The notes: generated by a model from the sequence alone, not told the origin. Positions 55,138 through 63,850 are shown, numbered from the stretch's first letter. The stretch: 64,000 nt of DNA from Sulfitobacter sp. D7 (GCF_003611275.1 NZ_CP020694.1:434001-498000), one strand, 5' to 3'. Made by a program: numbers and translations.

Positions 55138-56808
55138 ATGACGCTGAACACCGCCTCCTCTGAGACGCCTCATCTGCGCCGCGCCCGCGACGGGCTGCGC
55201 GCGCTGTCGGCTGTCGCCCTGACCGTCGCCACCATCTGTGCGCTGCCGATGCTGGCGGTCCTGATCGCCGCGCTGAGCGGCGGGACGGAGACGGTGCAGC
55301 ATCTGATCGACACGGTGCTGGGCCGCTACACGGTGACGACGCTGCTTTTGGTGCTGCTGGTATCTCTCGGCACCTTTGCCATCGGTGTGGGGGCGGCATG
55401 GCTGGTGACGATGACACGTTTCCCCGGCGCCAAGCTGTTGGAGATTGCACTGGTGTTGCCGCTGGCCTTCCCGGCCTATGTGCTGGCCTACGCCTATACC
55501 CATGTGCTCGACCATCCCGGCATTGTGCAGACCATGCTGCGCGACGTGACGGGCTGGGGCCCGCGTGACTACTGGTTCCCCGAGATCCGCTCGCTTGGCG
55601 GGGCGGCGGCGATGCTGGTGTTGGTGCTTTATCCTTACGTCTACCTCCTGGCCCGCGCCGCATTTCTGCAACAAAGCGGGACGACATTCCTGGCCGCCCG
55701 CGCGCTCGGCTCCAGCGCTTGGGCCGCGTTTTTCAAGGTCAGCTTGCCGCTGGCGCGGCCCGCCATTGCGGGCGGCGTGTTGCTGGCGGTGATGGAGACC
55801 ATCGCCGATTTCGGCACCGTGGCCTATTTCGGCGTCCAGACCTTTGCCACCGGCATCTACACCAGCTGGTTCTCCATGTTCGACCGGGCCGCCGCCGCGC
55901 AACTGGCGCTTTGCCTGCTGAGTTTCGCGCTATTGCTGGCGATGCTGGAGCGGGCGCAGCGCGGCAAGGCCAAGTATCACGACCCCGCGCGTCGGACCCA
56001 ATCCGCACCGCCAGCCGAGCTGAAAGGCTGGCAGGCCGCAGCGGCGATCGTGCTTTGTGGTGTGCCGGTGCTCTTTGGCGCGGTGCTGCCGGTGGTCATC
56101 CTCGTGACCATGGGGCTTGATAGCGAGCAGAGCCTTTTCAGCCCGCGCTACCTCGGTTTCATGCGCAATTCGGTGACGCTGGCGGGGGTCGCGGCTGTGC
56201 TGACGGTGCTGGCGGCGATCAGCGTGGGGTTTTACCGGCGGCTGCGCCCGGGCCGGGTCTCGCAGGGGGCGGCTTATGTCGCGCGGTTGGGCTATGCGGT
56301 GCCGGGCGGGGTGATCGCCGTGGGGCTGCTGGTGCCCTTCGCGGCCTTCGACAACGCGCTCGACGCTTGGATGCGCGAGACCTTTGATGTTTCCACCGGG
56401 CTTTTGATTACCGGTTCAATTTGGCTCTTGGTGCTGGCCTATCTGGTGCGCTTCCTCGCTGCGGCGCTTGGGGCCTATGAGGGCGGGCAGTCGATGGTGC
56501 ATGCCAATATGGACGCCGCCGCGCGGTCACTGGGGCAGACGCCCTTGGGGACGCTGCGCCGGGTGCATCTGCCGATCCTTGCGCCGAGCTTGCTGACCGC
56601 GCTGCTTATCGTCTTTGTCGACGTGATGAAGGAACTGCCCGCGACGCTGATCATGCGGCCTTTCAACTATGACACGCTGGCCGTGCAGGCGTACCGGCTG
56701 GCCAGTGACGAGCGGCTCAATGGGGCGGCGGTGCCGAGCCTTGTGATCGTCGCGATGGGGCTGCTGCCAGTGATATTGATCTGTCGGCAGGTGGGGCGTC
56801 AGCGGTAA
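55138..56808 (+). CDS. Iron(III) ABC transporter permease (FbpB/FutB type)
   Basis: 556 residues, two fused permease halves with about 12 membrane segments. EAA-loops are ARALGSSAWAAFFKVSLPLA in the first half and AARSLGQTPLGTLRRVHLPI in the second. It matches the ferric-iron importer class (FbpB/SfuB/AfuB). The N-terminus carries a short basic cytoplasmic region (HLRRARDGLRALSA). It is convergent with the binding-protein gene, and the ATPase gene is not in the window. Confidence 0.92.
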   Translation: MTLNTASSETPHLRRARDGLRALSAVALTVATICALPMLAVLIAALSGGTETVQHLIDTVLGRYTVTTLLLVLLVSLGTFAIGVGAAWLVTMTRFPGAKLLEIALVLPLAFPAYVLAYAYTHVLDHPGIVQTMLRDVTGWGPRDYWFPEIRSLGGAAAMLVLVLYPYVYLLARAAFLQQSGTTFLAARALGSSAWAAFFKVSLPLARPAIAGGVLLAVMETIADFGTVAYFGVQTFATGIYTSWFSMFDRAAAAQLALCLLSFALLLAMLERAQRGKAKYHDPARRTQSAPPAELKGWQAAAAIVLCGVPVLFGAVLPVVILVTMGLDSEQSLFSPRYLGFMRNSVTLAGVAAVLTVLAAISVGFYRRLRPGRVSQGAAYVARLGYAVPGGVIAVGLLVPFAAFDNALDAWMRETFDVSTGLLITGSIWLLVLAYLVRFLAAALGAYEGGQSMVHANMDAAARSLGQTPLGTLRRVHLPILAPSLLTALLIVFVDVMKELPATLIMRPFNYDTLAVQAYRLASDERLNGAAVPSLVIVAMGLLPVILICRQVGRQR

Positions 56809-57047
56809 GCCACAAGGGCCAGCGCCTGCCCGTGGGGCGGCGATCCTGACATGCCTTCGTGCCACTTTAGGGTGCAATCTTGGTGTGTGTTCGCTAGGGC
56901 TTGCCCTGCCTCACCAAATCGCCTCCCCGCCGGGACGGGCAGGCGATGGCCCGGCGCCTGCGGCTTGATTCCGGGCCGGGGCGCGATGAGGGGGAGGGTG
57001 ATGCCCGGGGTGCCCCCGGGCGGGCGCTTGCGGGAAGCGCCGCGCAT

Positions 57048-57076
57048 AAAAAAAGGCGGGCCCGAAAGCCCGCCTT
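57048..57076 (-). terminator. Terminator of iron-binding protein gene
   Basis: A 9-bp stem (57053-57061 with 57068-57076), 6-nt loop. On the minus strand it is followed by seven T (complement of 57048-57054). It lies 23 bp beyond the stop. The rest of the 290-bp gap (56809-57047) holds only GC-rich sequence and a second G/C hairpin near 57003-57020; I see no gene in it. Confidence 0.8.
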
Positions 57077-57098
57077 CTGCATTACTCGCTAGGTTGAA

Positions 57099-58115
57099 TT
57101 ATTCCCAGCCGACCGAGTTGAAGATCTTCTGCGCGGTGCCGATGTTCTCGGCCACGTCCGACAGGTTCACCTCGTCGGCTTTGAACTCACCCAACTGCTT
57201 GACGCTGTCGGCCAGTTCTACGCCTTCCACGGTGGGGAATTCATCGTTGCCCGCCGAGAAATAGACCTGCGCCTGATCGGAGGCGAGATACTCAAGGAAT
57301 TTCACCGCGTTCTCACGGTTCGGGGCGTTCTTGGCCACGCCGCCGCCTGAGAGGTTCATATGCGCGCCGTTGCCTTCTTGGTCCGGCCAGATCAGGCCGA
57401 TCTTGCCGATATCGGCGCTCACGCCGTCGACGTCGGTGCGGATCGCGCGGGCGAAATAGTAGCTGTTGGAGACCGCGATGTCGCACTCACCCGAAACGAT
57501 GCCGCGCAGCTGGTCGGTGTCGCCGCCTTGGGGTGCGCGCGCCATGTTGTCGACCACGCCCTGCGCCCATTCGGTCGCGGCTTCTTCGCCCTCATGGGTC
57601 ACGATGGAGGCCAGCAGGGTCTGGTTGTAGGTGTTGGTCGAAGACCGGATGCAGACCTGACCTTTGTAGGCCGGATCGGCAAGATCCATGTAGGTCGCTG
57701 GCGGATTTTCCATCGTCTCTTTGTTGTAGAAGATGATCCGCGCGCGTTGGGACAGACCGAACCACTGGTTGTCGTCGTCCTGCAGGTTGCCGGGGATGCG
57801 CTCTTCGAGCGTGTCGCTCTCGACCGCTTGCAGCAGGTCCATGTCTTTGGCGCGCTTGAGGCGGCTGGTGTCCACGGTCAGCAGGACGTCGGCGGGGGAG
57901 TTCGCGCCTTCGGCTTCCATACGGGCCAGCAGTTCGTCGGCTTTGCCTTCGATGCGGTTGATGGTGATGCCGGTTGCTTCGGTAAAGTCGGAGTAGAGCC
58001 GCTCGTCAGTGTCGTAGTGACGCGAAGAGTAGAGATTCAACTCGCCATCGGCCAGCGCAGGAAGGGCCAGCGCCATCAGCGCGGCGGCGGCAGTCGATGT
58101 TTTGCAGAAGGTCAT
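57099..58115 (-). CDS. Iron(III) ABC transporter substrate-binding protein (FutA/FbpA type)
   Basis: 338 residues. Signal peptide MTFCKTSTAAAALMALALPALA. The mature N-terminus ELNLYSSRHYDTDERLYSDF is typical of FutA/FbpA. The YYxA-type tyrosine pair in AVSNSYYFARAI would bind Fe3+. ATG 58115 was chosen to give a normal signal peptide. The upstream region has a direct repeat CTGTTTC with 3 bp spacing (minus strand), of unknown meaning. It is convergent with the permease rather than in an operon with it. Confidence 0.92.
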   Translation of the reverse strand: MTFCKTSTAAAALMALALPALADGELNLYSSRHYDTDERLYSDFTEATGITINRIEGKADELLARMEAEGANSPADVLLTVDTSRLKRAKDMDLLQAVESDTLEERIPGNLQDDDNQWFGLSQRARIIFYNKETMENPPATYMDLADPAYKGQVCIRSSTNTYNQTLLASIVTHEGEEAATEWAQGVVDNMARAPQGGDTDQLRGIVSGECDIAVSNSYYFARAIRTDVDGVSADIGKIGLIWPDQEGNGAHMNLSGGGVAKNAPNRENAVKFLEYLASDQAQVYFSAGNDEFPTVEGVELADSVKQLGEFKADEVNLSDVAENIGTAQKIFNSVGWE

Positions 58116-58244
58116 ATCAGGGTCCTGTTCCATTTGGGATAACTTGACTGAAACAGTAAGAAACAGATTTTATCCGGCCCTGCAACCAATTCCGATAAAT
58201 TTGGTCGGAAAGCCCCCGGCCGCATCAGGCCGAGGGCTAAGCGG

Positions 58245-59120
58245 TCAGTCTTTGCCGCCGATCTTGTCTTGGGTCTTGGTGTCGAAATCGCTGGCGTCGT
58301 GCCGCTCATGCAGTTGCATCGACAGGTCGTCGCCGAAGGCGCGGTTGACCATACGGCCCCGGGTCACGGCAGGGCGTGCGTCAATCGCTTCGGCCCAACG
58401 CATGACGTTTTTGTAAGAGGTCACGTCAAGGAACTCAGCCGCCGAATAGAGCCGCCCGAGCACCAATTGACCATACCAGCTCCAGATCGCCATATCGGCG
58501 ATGGAGTATTCATCGGCGAAATACTCATGCTCGGCCAAATGCTTGTCCATCACATCAAGCTGACGCTTGGTTTCCATCGCGAAACGGTTGATGGGGTATT
58601 CGAACTTCTCTGGGGCGTAGGCGTAGAAATGGCCGAAGCCGCCGCCAAGGTAGGGCGCGCTGCCCATCTGCCAAAAGAGCCACGACAGCGCCTCGGTCCG
58701 GCGGGCGGGGTCTTGGGGCAGAAAGGCGCCAAACTTCTCAGCGAGATAGAGCAGGATCGCCCCCGATTCGAAGACCCGCTGGGGCGCATCGCCAGAGTGG
58801 TCCATCAGCGCGGGCATTTTGGAGTTGGGGTTCACCTCGACAAAGCCCGAACCGAACTGATCGCCCTCGGAAATATCAATCAGCCATGCGTCGTATTCAG
58901 CCGCCTTATGGCCCGCCTCTAGCAGTTCTTCGAACATCACTGTGACTTTGACGCCATTGGGCGTGGCGAGGGAATAAAGCTGAAAGGGGTGGTCGCCGAC
59001 GGGCAGGTCCTTGTCATGGGTCGCACCGGCGATGGGCCGATTGGTGCTGGCGAATTTGCCGCCGCTTTCTGATTCCCATTTCCAAACCTTTGGGGGCGTA
59101 TATTCGGGCGTGTCCGACAT
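58245..59120 (-). CDS. yghU: Glutathione S-transferase / disulfide-bond oxidoreductase, YghU type
   Basis: 291 residues. YghU/YfcG-type Nu-class GST. N-terminal extension before the domain (TPPKVWKWESESGGKFASTN), thioredoxin fold with LYSLATPNGVKVTVMFEEL, and PALMDHSGDAP. The C-terminal helical part contains WLFWQMGSAPYLGGGFGHF. Nu-class enzymes bind two glutathione molecules and reduce disulfides and peroxides. It stands alone, with a promoter region before it on the minus strand. Confidence 0.9.
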   Translation of the reverse strand: MSDTPEYTPPKVWKWESESGGKFASTNRPIAGATHDKDLPVGDHPFQLYSLATPNGVKVTVMFEELLEAGHKAAEYDAWLIDISEGDQFGSGFVEVNPNSKMPALMDHSGDAPQRVFESGAILLYLAEKFGAFLPQDPARRTEALSWLFWQMGSAPYLGGGFGHFYAYAPEKFEYPINRFAMETKRQLDVMDKHLAEHEYFADEYSIADMAIWSWYGQLVLGRLYSAAEFLDVTSYKNVMRWAEAIDARPAVTRGRMVNRAFGDDLSMQLHERHDASDFDTKTQDKIGGKD

Positions 59121-59196
59121 GATGGTCTTCCTTGTTATTCAAGTCTGCTTTGAAGGTGGGGTTTTGCGCCGGGGTTGCAAGCCGTTATCCGCAACG

Positions 59197-59226
59197 AAAA
59201 AGGCCGCCCCCGAAGGAGCGGCCTTT
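59197..59226 (-). terminator. Terminator of rpmJ
   Basis: A 9-bp stem (59199-59207 with 59218-59226), loop of 10 nt with some inner pairing, followed on the minus strand by five T. It lies 22 bp beyond the rpmJ stop. Confidence 0.8.
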
Positions 59227-59247
59227 AATTCTAAAAAGCTGCGAAGC

Positions 59248-59373
59248 TCAGCCCTGACGGGCTTTGAACCGGCGCTGCGTCTTGTTGATGACGTAAACGC
59301 GGCCTTTGCGACGCACAACACGGCAATCGCGATGCCGATTCTTGAGCGAGCGGAGCGAATTGCGAACCTTCAT
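59248..59373 (-). CDS. rpmJ: 50S ribosomal protein L36 (zinc-independent type)
   Basis: 41 residues: it begins [20 protein letters not shown] and ends FKARQG. A GAGGAGACGACC site precedes the ATG. The CxxC and CxxxxxH zinc ligands of classical L36 are absent (only one Cys), so it is the C-minus form common in alphaproteobacteria. It is too short to stand out, but the sequence is unmistakable. It is followed by a strong terminator and preceded by tRNA-Val on the same strand. Confidence 0.95.
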   Translation of the reverse strand: MKVRNSLRSLKNRHRDCRVVRRKGRVYVINKTQRRFKARQG

Positions 59374-59448
59374 GGTCGTCTCCTCATGTCGTGGCGCGGG
59401 CCAGCGCCTGGGTTGCGGGCAACCTGCCAAAGGCAGGTCGATGAATAA

Positions 59449-59523
59449 TGGTGGGCGATACTGGGATCGAACCAGTGACCCCTTCGATGTCAACGAAGTG
59501 CTCTACCGCTGAGCTAATCACCC
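59449..59523 (-). tRNA. tRNA-Val (anticodon GAC)
   Basis: A 75-nt cloverleaf with encoded CCA (59449-59451). The acceptor stem pairs GGGTGAT with ATCGCCC (one G-T). The anticodon stem is CTTCG/CGAAG with loop TTGACAT, giving GAC. The T-loop GGTTCGATCC is intact. It reads on the minus strand, between rpmJ and the divergent amidohydrolase gene. Confidence 0.95.
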
Positions 59524-59668
59524 ACTTTTAAGCGTTTCCATACCGGCCCCAAAACTAAATGGGGCGCGAAATTTCGCGCCGTTGGGGTGCTATAAAAGGA
59601 GTCGGCGACGGGATCAAGGGCTTTTGGAGCGGAATAAACACGCTATGTTCGACTTAGAAGGAATTATT

Positions 59669-60529
59669 ATGCCGATGACCGCCTACGAAGTACTGCATCC
59701 CGACCGAAACCGCTCTTGCGTGGTCTTTGCCTCGCCCCATTCGGGTCGGGATTATGCGGCGTCTTTCCTGCGGCGGTCGGTTTTGGACGAACATGCGATC
59801 CGCTCGTCCGAGGATGCTTTTGTCGATCTGTTGTTCGATTGCGCGCCGCTGCATGGGGCCTCTTTCATCAAAGCTGGTGCGCCGCGGGCCTATATCGACC
59901 TCAACCGCGCGCCCGAGGAGTTGGACCCATCGGTCATCGAAGGGATCCCGCGGCAGGGTCATAACCCGCGCGTGGCCTCGGGGCTTGGGGTGATTCCCCG
60001 CGTGGTGGCCAATGGTCGGGCGATTTATCGTGGCAAGCTTTCCCAAGAGGAGGCGCAGCTGCGCATCGACAGCTACTGGCGGCCCTATCACGCGAAATTG
60101 CAGGAGTTGCTGAGCGGGGCGCATCGCCGTCACGGGCAGGCGGTGCTGGTCGATTGCCACTCCATGCCGCATGAGGCGATGGATGGCGTCGCGCGCGGCG
60201 GGATGCGGCGGCCCGATGTCGTGTTGGGCGACCGCTTTGGCGCGGCGGCGGGGGGCGAGGTGGTCGACCGGATCGAAGCCGCCTTTGTCGAGGCGGGGTT
60301 CGTGGTGACGCGCAATTCGCCCTTTGCCGGGGCCTATATTACCCAAGCCTATGGCCGTCCCTCGCGCGGGCAGCATGCCGTGCAGGTCGAGATCGACCGG
60401 GCGCTCTATATGAACGAGCGGTTGATTCGGCCCAACGGTGCTTTCGAGGCGGTGCAGGCGGCGCTGCAGCGTGTGGTGGCCGAAGTGGCGCAGATCGGGC
60501 AGCAGCGGCTTCCCCTCGCTGCGGAGTAG
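59669..60529 (+). CDS. N-formylglutamate amidohydrolase
   Basis: 286 residues. It hydrolyses N-formyl-L-glutamate to glutamate and formate, last step of one histidine-degradation route, or related N-acyl compounds. Motifs: VFASPHSGRDY, HGASFIKAGAPRAYIDLNR, VLVDCHSMPHE, and QAYGRPSRGQHAVQVEIDRA. GAAGGA lies upstream of ATG 59669; an in-frame start at 59645 lacks a site. No other hut gene is adjacent. The orthologue in other roseobacters is often stand-alone. Confidence 0.9.
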   Translation: MPMTAYEVLHPDRNRSCVVFASPHSGRDYAASFLRRSVLDEHAIRSSEDAFVDLLFDCAPLHGASFIKAGAPRAYIDLNRAPEELDPSVIEGIPRQGHNPRVASGLGVIPRVVANGRAIYRGKLSQEEAQLRIDSYWRPYHAKLQELLSGAHRRHGQAVLVDCHSMPHEAMDGVARGGMRRPDVVLGDRFGAAAGGEVVDRIEAAFVEAGFVVTRNSPFAGAYITQAYGRPSRGQHAVQVEIDRALYMNERLIRPNGAFEAVQAALQRVVAEVAQIGQQRLPLAAE

Positions 60530-60530
60530 G

Positions 60531-61784
60531 TCAGCGCAGGGCGCGGCCTTTCACGATTGCTTTATCGCCGAAACGGCTGCGAATGCTGTCGGCTGCGCGT
60601 TCGGCGCGGCTGCGCTGTGCGGCTCCGGGATCAAGTAAATCGCCGGCCATATCCGCCCCCTCTGCGCCCGAAAGATCCGATAGCCCCACGCCGATCAGCC
60701 GATAGGCGCTGTTGTGGTCGACCTGATCGAACAGGGCGCGGGCGGTGCGATAAATGCGGTCGGCCAGTTGCGTCGGATCGTGCAGCGACAGGCGGCGTGA
60801 TAGCAAAGAGTGATCGGCGCGTTTCAGTTTTAGCGTCACCACCCGGCCTGCCATCTCTTTCGCCTTGGCACGGTCCGCCACCTTTTCCGCCAAGCGCCAG
60901 ATGTGGCCATCGAGAATCTCTGCATCGCCGGTATCGTCAGAAAATGTAGTCTCATTGCTGATCGACTTTACCGGACGGTGCCGCAACACGCGCCGTTTGT
61001 CTTGCCCGCGCGCGAGATGCCACAGCCGGTCGCCCATGCTGCCAAAGCGGGCGATGAGATCGGTCTGGTCCCACCGCAACAGATCGGAAAAACTGCGGAT
61101 GCCGGCCTTTTCCAGCGCGGTCTGCGTGGCGGCCCCGACGCCCCAGATCATGCCCACCGGTTTGTCGCGCAAAAACGCCGCCGTTTCGCCGGCGCCGATG
61201 ACAGAGAACCCATGCGGCTTGTCGAGGTCCGAGGCGACCTTGGCCAGAAACTTGTTATGGCTCAGCCCGATAGAACCTGTCAGCCCTAGTTCTACCTTCA
61301 TCCGCCGCACCAGCCGCGCCAGCATCACCGCCGGGGGCTGGCCGTGCAGCCGCGCGGTGCCGGTCATATCGAGAAATGCTTCGTCCAGCGACAAGGGCTC
61401 AATCGCCGGGGTCATCTCTTCCATCATCGCGCGAATCGCGCGGGAGGCTTCGACATAGACCTCCATGCGTGGCTTGATGATCACCGCCTCGGGGCACAGC
61501 TTGAGCGCCTGAAACATCGGCATGGCCGAGCGCACGCCCCGTATCCGCGCAACATAGCAGGCGGTCGACACGACCCCGCGCCGCCCGCCGCCGATGATGA
61601 CGGGTTTGCCAGCCAGTTCGGGATTGTCGCGTTTTTCCACCGAGGCATAGAAGGCATCGCAATCCATATGGGCGATTGACAGGTCGAAGAGTTCCGGGTG
61701 GGACAGCACACGCGGGCTGCCACAGCGCGGACAGCGCCGCGCCGGAGCGATTTCAGAAAGACAGTCGCGACAGAGGGTAGCCAT
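60531..61784 (-). CDS. dinB: DNA polymerase IV (Y family) with N-terminal zinc ribbon
   Basis: 417 residues. The palm motif is AHMDCDAFYASVEKRD with Asp41, and SLDEAFLDMTG gives the second acidic pair. The little finger begins at LLRWDQTDLIARF and ends in the beta-clamp region. The N-terminus has a CxxC...CxxC pair (Cys5, Cys8, Cys18, Cys21), a zinc-ribbon extension found in alphaproteobacterial DinB but not in E. coli. It performs error-prone translesion synthesis. It is convergent with the amidohydrolase by 1 bp. Confidence 0.95.
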   Translation of the reverse strand: MATLCRDCLSEIAPARRCPRCGSPRVLSHPELFDLSIAHMDCDAFYASVEKRDNPELAGKPVIIGGGRRGVVSTACYVARIRGVRSAMPMFQALKLCPEAVIIKPRMEVYVEASRAIRAMMEEMTPAIEPLSLDEAFLDMTGTARLHGQPPAVMLARLVRRMKVELGLTGSIGLSHNKFLAKVASDLDKPHGFSVIGAGETAAFLRDKPVGMIWGVGAATQTALEKAGIRSFSDLLRWDQTDLIARFGSMGDRLWHLARGQDKRRVLRHRPVKSISNETTFSDDTGDAEILDGHIWRLAEKVADRAKAKEMAGRVVTLKLKRADHSLLSRRLSLHDPTQLADRIYRTARALFDQVDHNSAYRLIGVGLSDLSGAEGADMAGDLLDPGAAQRSRAERAADSIRSRFGDKAIVKGRALR

Positions 61785-61844
61785 GAGTACACCGGGAGGG
61801 CAGGGTTCGGGCGACGATTCTAACCAGATCGCGAGGGATTTAAC

Positions 61845-62267
61845 ATGGGCTTTGATGGCGCAAAGCTGGCGCTGTACCTTGGAGAGAAGCTGGCCGTGAT
61901 CCTGCGCGATGACGCGCCGGGCCTGCCCTTTGCGGATCATTGGGATCTGCCCGGTGGGGGCCGCGAGGGGGCAGAGACCCCGCTGGCCTGCGCGCTGCGC
62001 GAATGCCGCGAAGAGTTGGGGATCGTGGTGCCCGAAGACGCGGTGATCTGGCAAGGCAGTTTTGATGAGGCGGGGCGGATCAAATGGTTCTTCGTTGCGC
62101 GCTTGCCTGCCGAGGCCGAGGCCCAGATTGTCTTTGGCGACGAGGGGCAGCGCTGGCGTTTGATGACGCAGGATGAGTTTCTGACCCACCCCCGAGCGGT
62201 GCCCGCATTTCAGGACCGTTTGCGGGTCTATCTGGCGCAAAGCGCGACAGAAAAAGACCAGCACTAG
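61845..62267 (+). CDS. Nudix hydrolase
   Basis: 140 residues. The full Nudix box (GX5EX7REUXEEXGU) reads GGREGAE...RECREELGI, with WDLPGGG before it. Substrate unknown; the small size and the DLPGGGRE context fit a house-cleaning nucleotide pyrophosphatase of the MutT or ADPR type. It is divergent from dinB (61 bp between starts) and followed by a GC hairpin. Confidence 0.92.
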   Translation: MGFDGAKLALYLGEKLAVILRDDAPGLPFADHWDLPGGGREGAETPLACALRECREELGIVVPEDAVIWQGSFDEAGRIKWFFVARLPAEAEAQIVFGDEGQRWRLMTQDEFLTHPRAVPAFQDRLRVYLAQSATEKDQH

Positions 62268-62272
62268 AGGGG

Positions 62273-62306
62273 GAAATAAAGGCCCCCCGCCTGCGTGAGC
62301 GGGGGG
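62273..62306 (-). terminator. Terminator between Nudix and pyrF genes
   Basis: An 8-bp GC stem (62283-62290 with 62299-62306). On the minus strand it runs into a T-rich stretch (complement of 62273-62279), so it can end pyrF transcription; on the plus strand it may weakly stop the Nudix message. The remaining gap 62307-62460 holds an inverted repeat (62311-62317 with 62332-62338) and a palindrome TAACATGTTA (62363-62372) but no gene that I can support. Confidence 0.6.
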
Positions 62307-62460
62307 AGGTGACGAACATCAGGAAGAACCAGTTCGTCGGGGAGTATCACCTGAGTTCAACATAACATGTTACGCGGTTTTCGCCTAACATTGATGGCCG
62401 CCCCCGCGGCGCATCCCGGCGCGCTGTGGTCGATTTGCTACAGGGCGAGGGAGGTTCTTG

Positions 62461-63156
62461 TTAACGTTCAGAAATTTCCTGAAGCACGGCGCGGGCAGCG
62501 GCAGCGGGGTCTTCGGCCTGCCAGATCGGGCGGCCCACCACGATGTGATCGGCGCCATCCGCGATGGCCTGACCGGGGGTGGCGACCCGTTTCTGATCGC
62601 CCAATGCGGCACCTTGGGGGCGCACGCCCGGCGTGACGATAAGCTTGCCGTTTGCTTCGGGGAGGGCGCGGATCGCGGCGGCCTCTTGAGGGGAGGCGAT
62701 GACGCCATCCGCGCCTGCGTCCAACGCGCGGCCCGCACGGGTCAGCACCAGATCGCCCAGATCGCCCGGTTGGATCAGCGCGGCGTCAAGGTCGGCGCGG
62801 TCAAGCGAGGTGAGGATCGTGACGGCGAGGATCTTCATGTCGGTGCCGGCGGCACCTTGCTTGGCCGCCGCCACCACATGCGGGTCGCCGTGGACGGTCA
62901 GGAAATCCAGATCGAACTGGGCCAGCCCGCGCACCGCCGCCTCTACGGTGGCACCGATGTCGAAAAGCTTCATATCAAGGAAGATGCGCTTGCCATGTTC
63001 CTGTTTCAGTTCATTGGCCAAGGCCAAGCCGCCGCCCGTCAGCATGCCGAGGCCGATTTTGTAAAAGCCCACCGCATCGCCGAGCTTTTCGGCCAGTTCC
63101 AGCCCCGCGACCGCATGGGGAACATCAAGGGCGACAATCAGACGGTCATCAGACAT
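62461..63156 (-). CDS. pyrF: Orotidine 5'-phosphate decarboxylase
   Basis: 231 residues, class I length. The catalytic tetrad segment is IFLDMKLFDIG, and the barrel opens with LIVALDVP and closes with HIVVGRPIWQAEDP. It makes UMP in the last step of pyrimidine synthesis. ATG 63156 has AGGAG upstream. The start further upstream in the open frame is not supported. No other pyr gene is adjacent. Confidence 0.97.
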   Translation of the reverse strand: MSDDRLIVALDVPHAVAGLELAEKLGDAVGFYKIGLGMLTGGGLALANELKQEHGKRIFLDMKLFDIGATVEAAVRGLAQFDLDFLTVHGDPHVVAAAKQGAAGTDMKILAVTILTSLDRADLDAALIQPGDLGDLVLTRAGRALDAGADGVIASPQEAAAIRALPEANGKLIVTPGVRPQGAALGDQKRVATPGQAIADGADHIVVGRPIWQAEDPAAAARAVLQEISER

Positions 63157-63228
63157 GCGAGGGCTCCTGCCAATTTTCAAACGGCTTTGACCTACGCCGC
63201 GGCGCGGGGCAAGTCCATCATTCATGCA

Positions 63229-63260
63229 ATAGGGGCGCAAAAAAATAGGGGCGCAAAAAA
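63229..63260. repeat. Tandem duplication of a 16-bp unit
   Basis: The unit ATAGGGGCGCAAAAAA occurs twice in tandem (63229-63244 and 63245-63260), directly upstream of pyrF. It is a small local duplication with no known function. It overlaps the A-tract of a terminator. Confidence 0.7.
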
Positions 63261-63293
63261 GAGGCCCGAACACCGCGTTGCGGGGTCCGGGCC
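63255..63293 (-). terminator. Terminator of the upstream small-protein gene
   Basis: Stem 63263-63268 with 63288-63293 plus an inner CCGC/GCGG pairing. On the minus strand it is followed by six T (complement of 63255-63260). It stops the message of the 104-residue protein before pyrF. Confidence 0.65.
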
Positions 63294-63417
63294 AAGTGAT
63301 CAGAGACTTAGCAGGCAGGCACTGGTCTCTGGTATGCGGAACGCCACATCGGGACAGATGAGGTGGCAGCAGGTCCGCGGGCAGCCGCGCGGCAGGCAGG
63401 TGCCGCACGGAAGAGGG

Positions 63418-63732
63418 TTAGGCTGCGTCGCGGCCGGGGAGGTCCATGACCTCTTCCAACCAACGCAGCGGATCGAAGCTGCGGCGTCCGGCCCGCTGAG
63501 CGGGGACGTGGCGCAGGACTTCGGAACTCAAACCACGTTTCTGGGCGTGGCGGCGGAGCGCTTGACGGGACAGGCCGTCAGCGGCATCGCGGTATGACAT
63601 GGTAATCGGGGCATCGATGGCACAAGCGTAGCGGCGCAGCTGCTCCCCGTCTTGGACGGTCACCAGCGCTTCGAAACACTGAGTGGCCGCATTGTAGGTG
63701 ACATCTGTCAACTGGATAGGGCGCGTCTGCAT
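63418..63732 (-). CDS. Uncharacterised small protein
   Basis: 104 residues, unrecognised. GAGGTG lies before the ATG at 63732. The sequence has a beta-rich first half (VTYNAATQCFEALVTVQDGE, YACAIDAPITMSY) and a basic helical second half (SRQALRRHAQKRG, then RRSFDPLRWLEEVMDLPG). No signal peptide, no membrane segment. The composition fits a cytosolic or nucleic-acid-associated protein; no function is claimed. It lies upstream of pyrF but is separated from it by a terminator. Confidence 0.7.
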   Translation of the reverse strand: MQTRPIQLTDVTYNAATQCFEALVTVQDGEQLRRYACAIDAPITMSYRDAADGLSRQALRRHAQKRGLSSEVLRHVPAQRAGRRSFDPLRWLEEVMDLPGRDAA

Positions 63733-63841
63733 CGTTTCACCTCTTGTGTTCTTCTGAACCTTGGCAGGCTTTGTCGTCCTGCTCTCGTCTGAGGAATTAA
63801 CGCGAGAGGCAGCCAAATGGTTTCATTATGGTTACACTTTC

Positions 63842-63850
63842 TGTGGATAA
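63842..63850 (-). promoter_or_regulatory. DnaA-box-like nonamer in AT-rich intergenic region
   Basis: Reads TTATCCACA on the minus strand, an exact match to the DnaA consensus. It lies in a markedly AT-rich stretch (63800-63925) unlike the rest of the window, upstream of the small-protein gene. A single box does not make an origin. The remainder of the stretch holds no gene I can support. Confidence 0.35.

Noticed and set aside
58116..58244. CTGTTTC direct repeat upstream of the iron-binding protein as an iron-regulatory box
   Set aside because: It does not match a Fur, RirA or Irr consensus that I can state with confidence.
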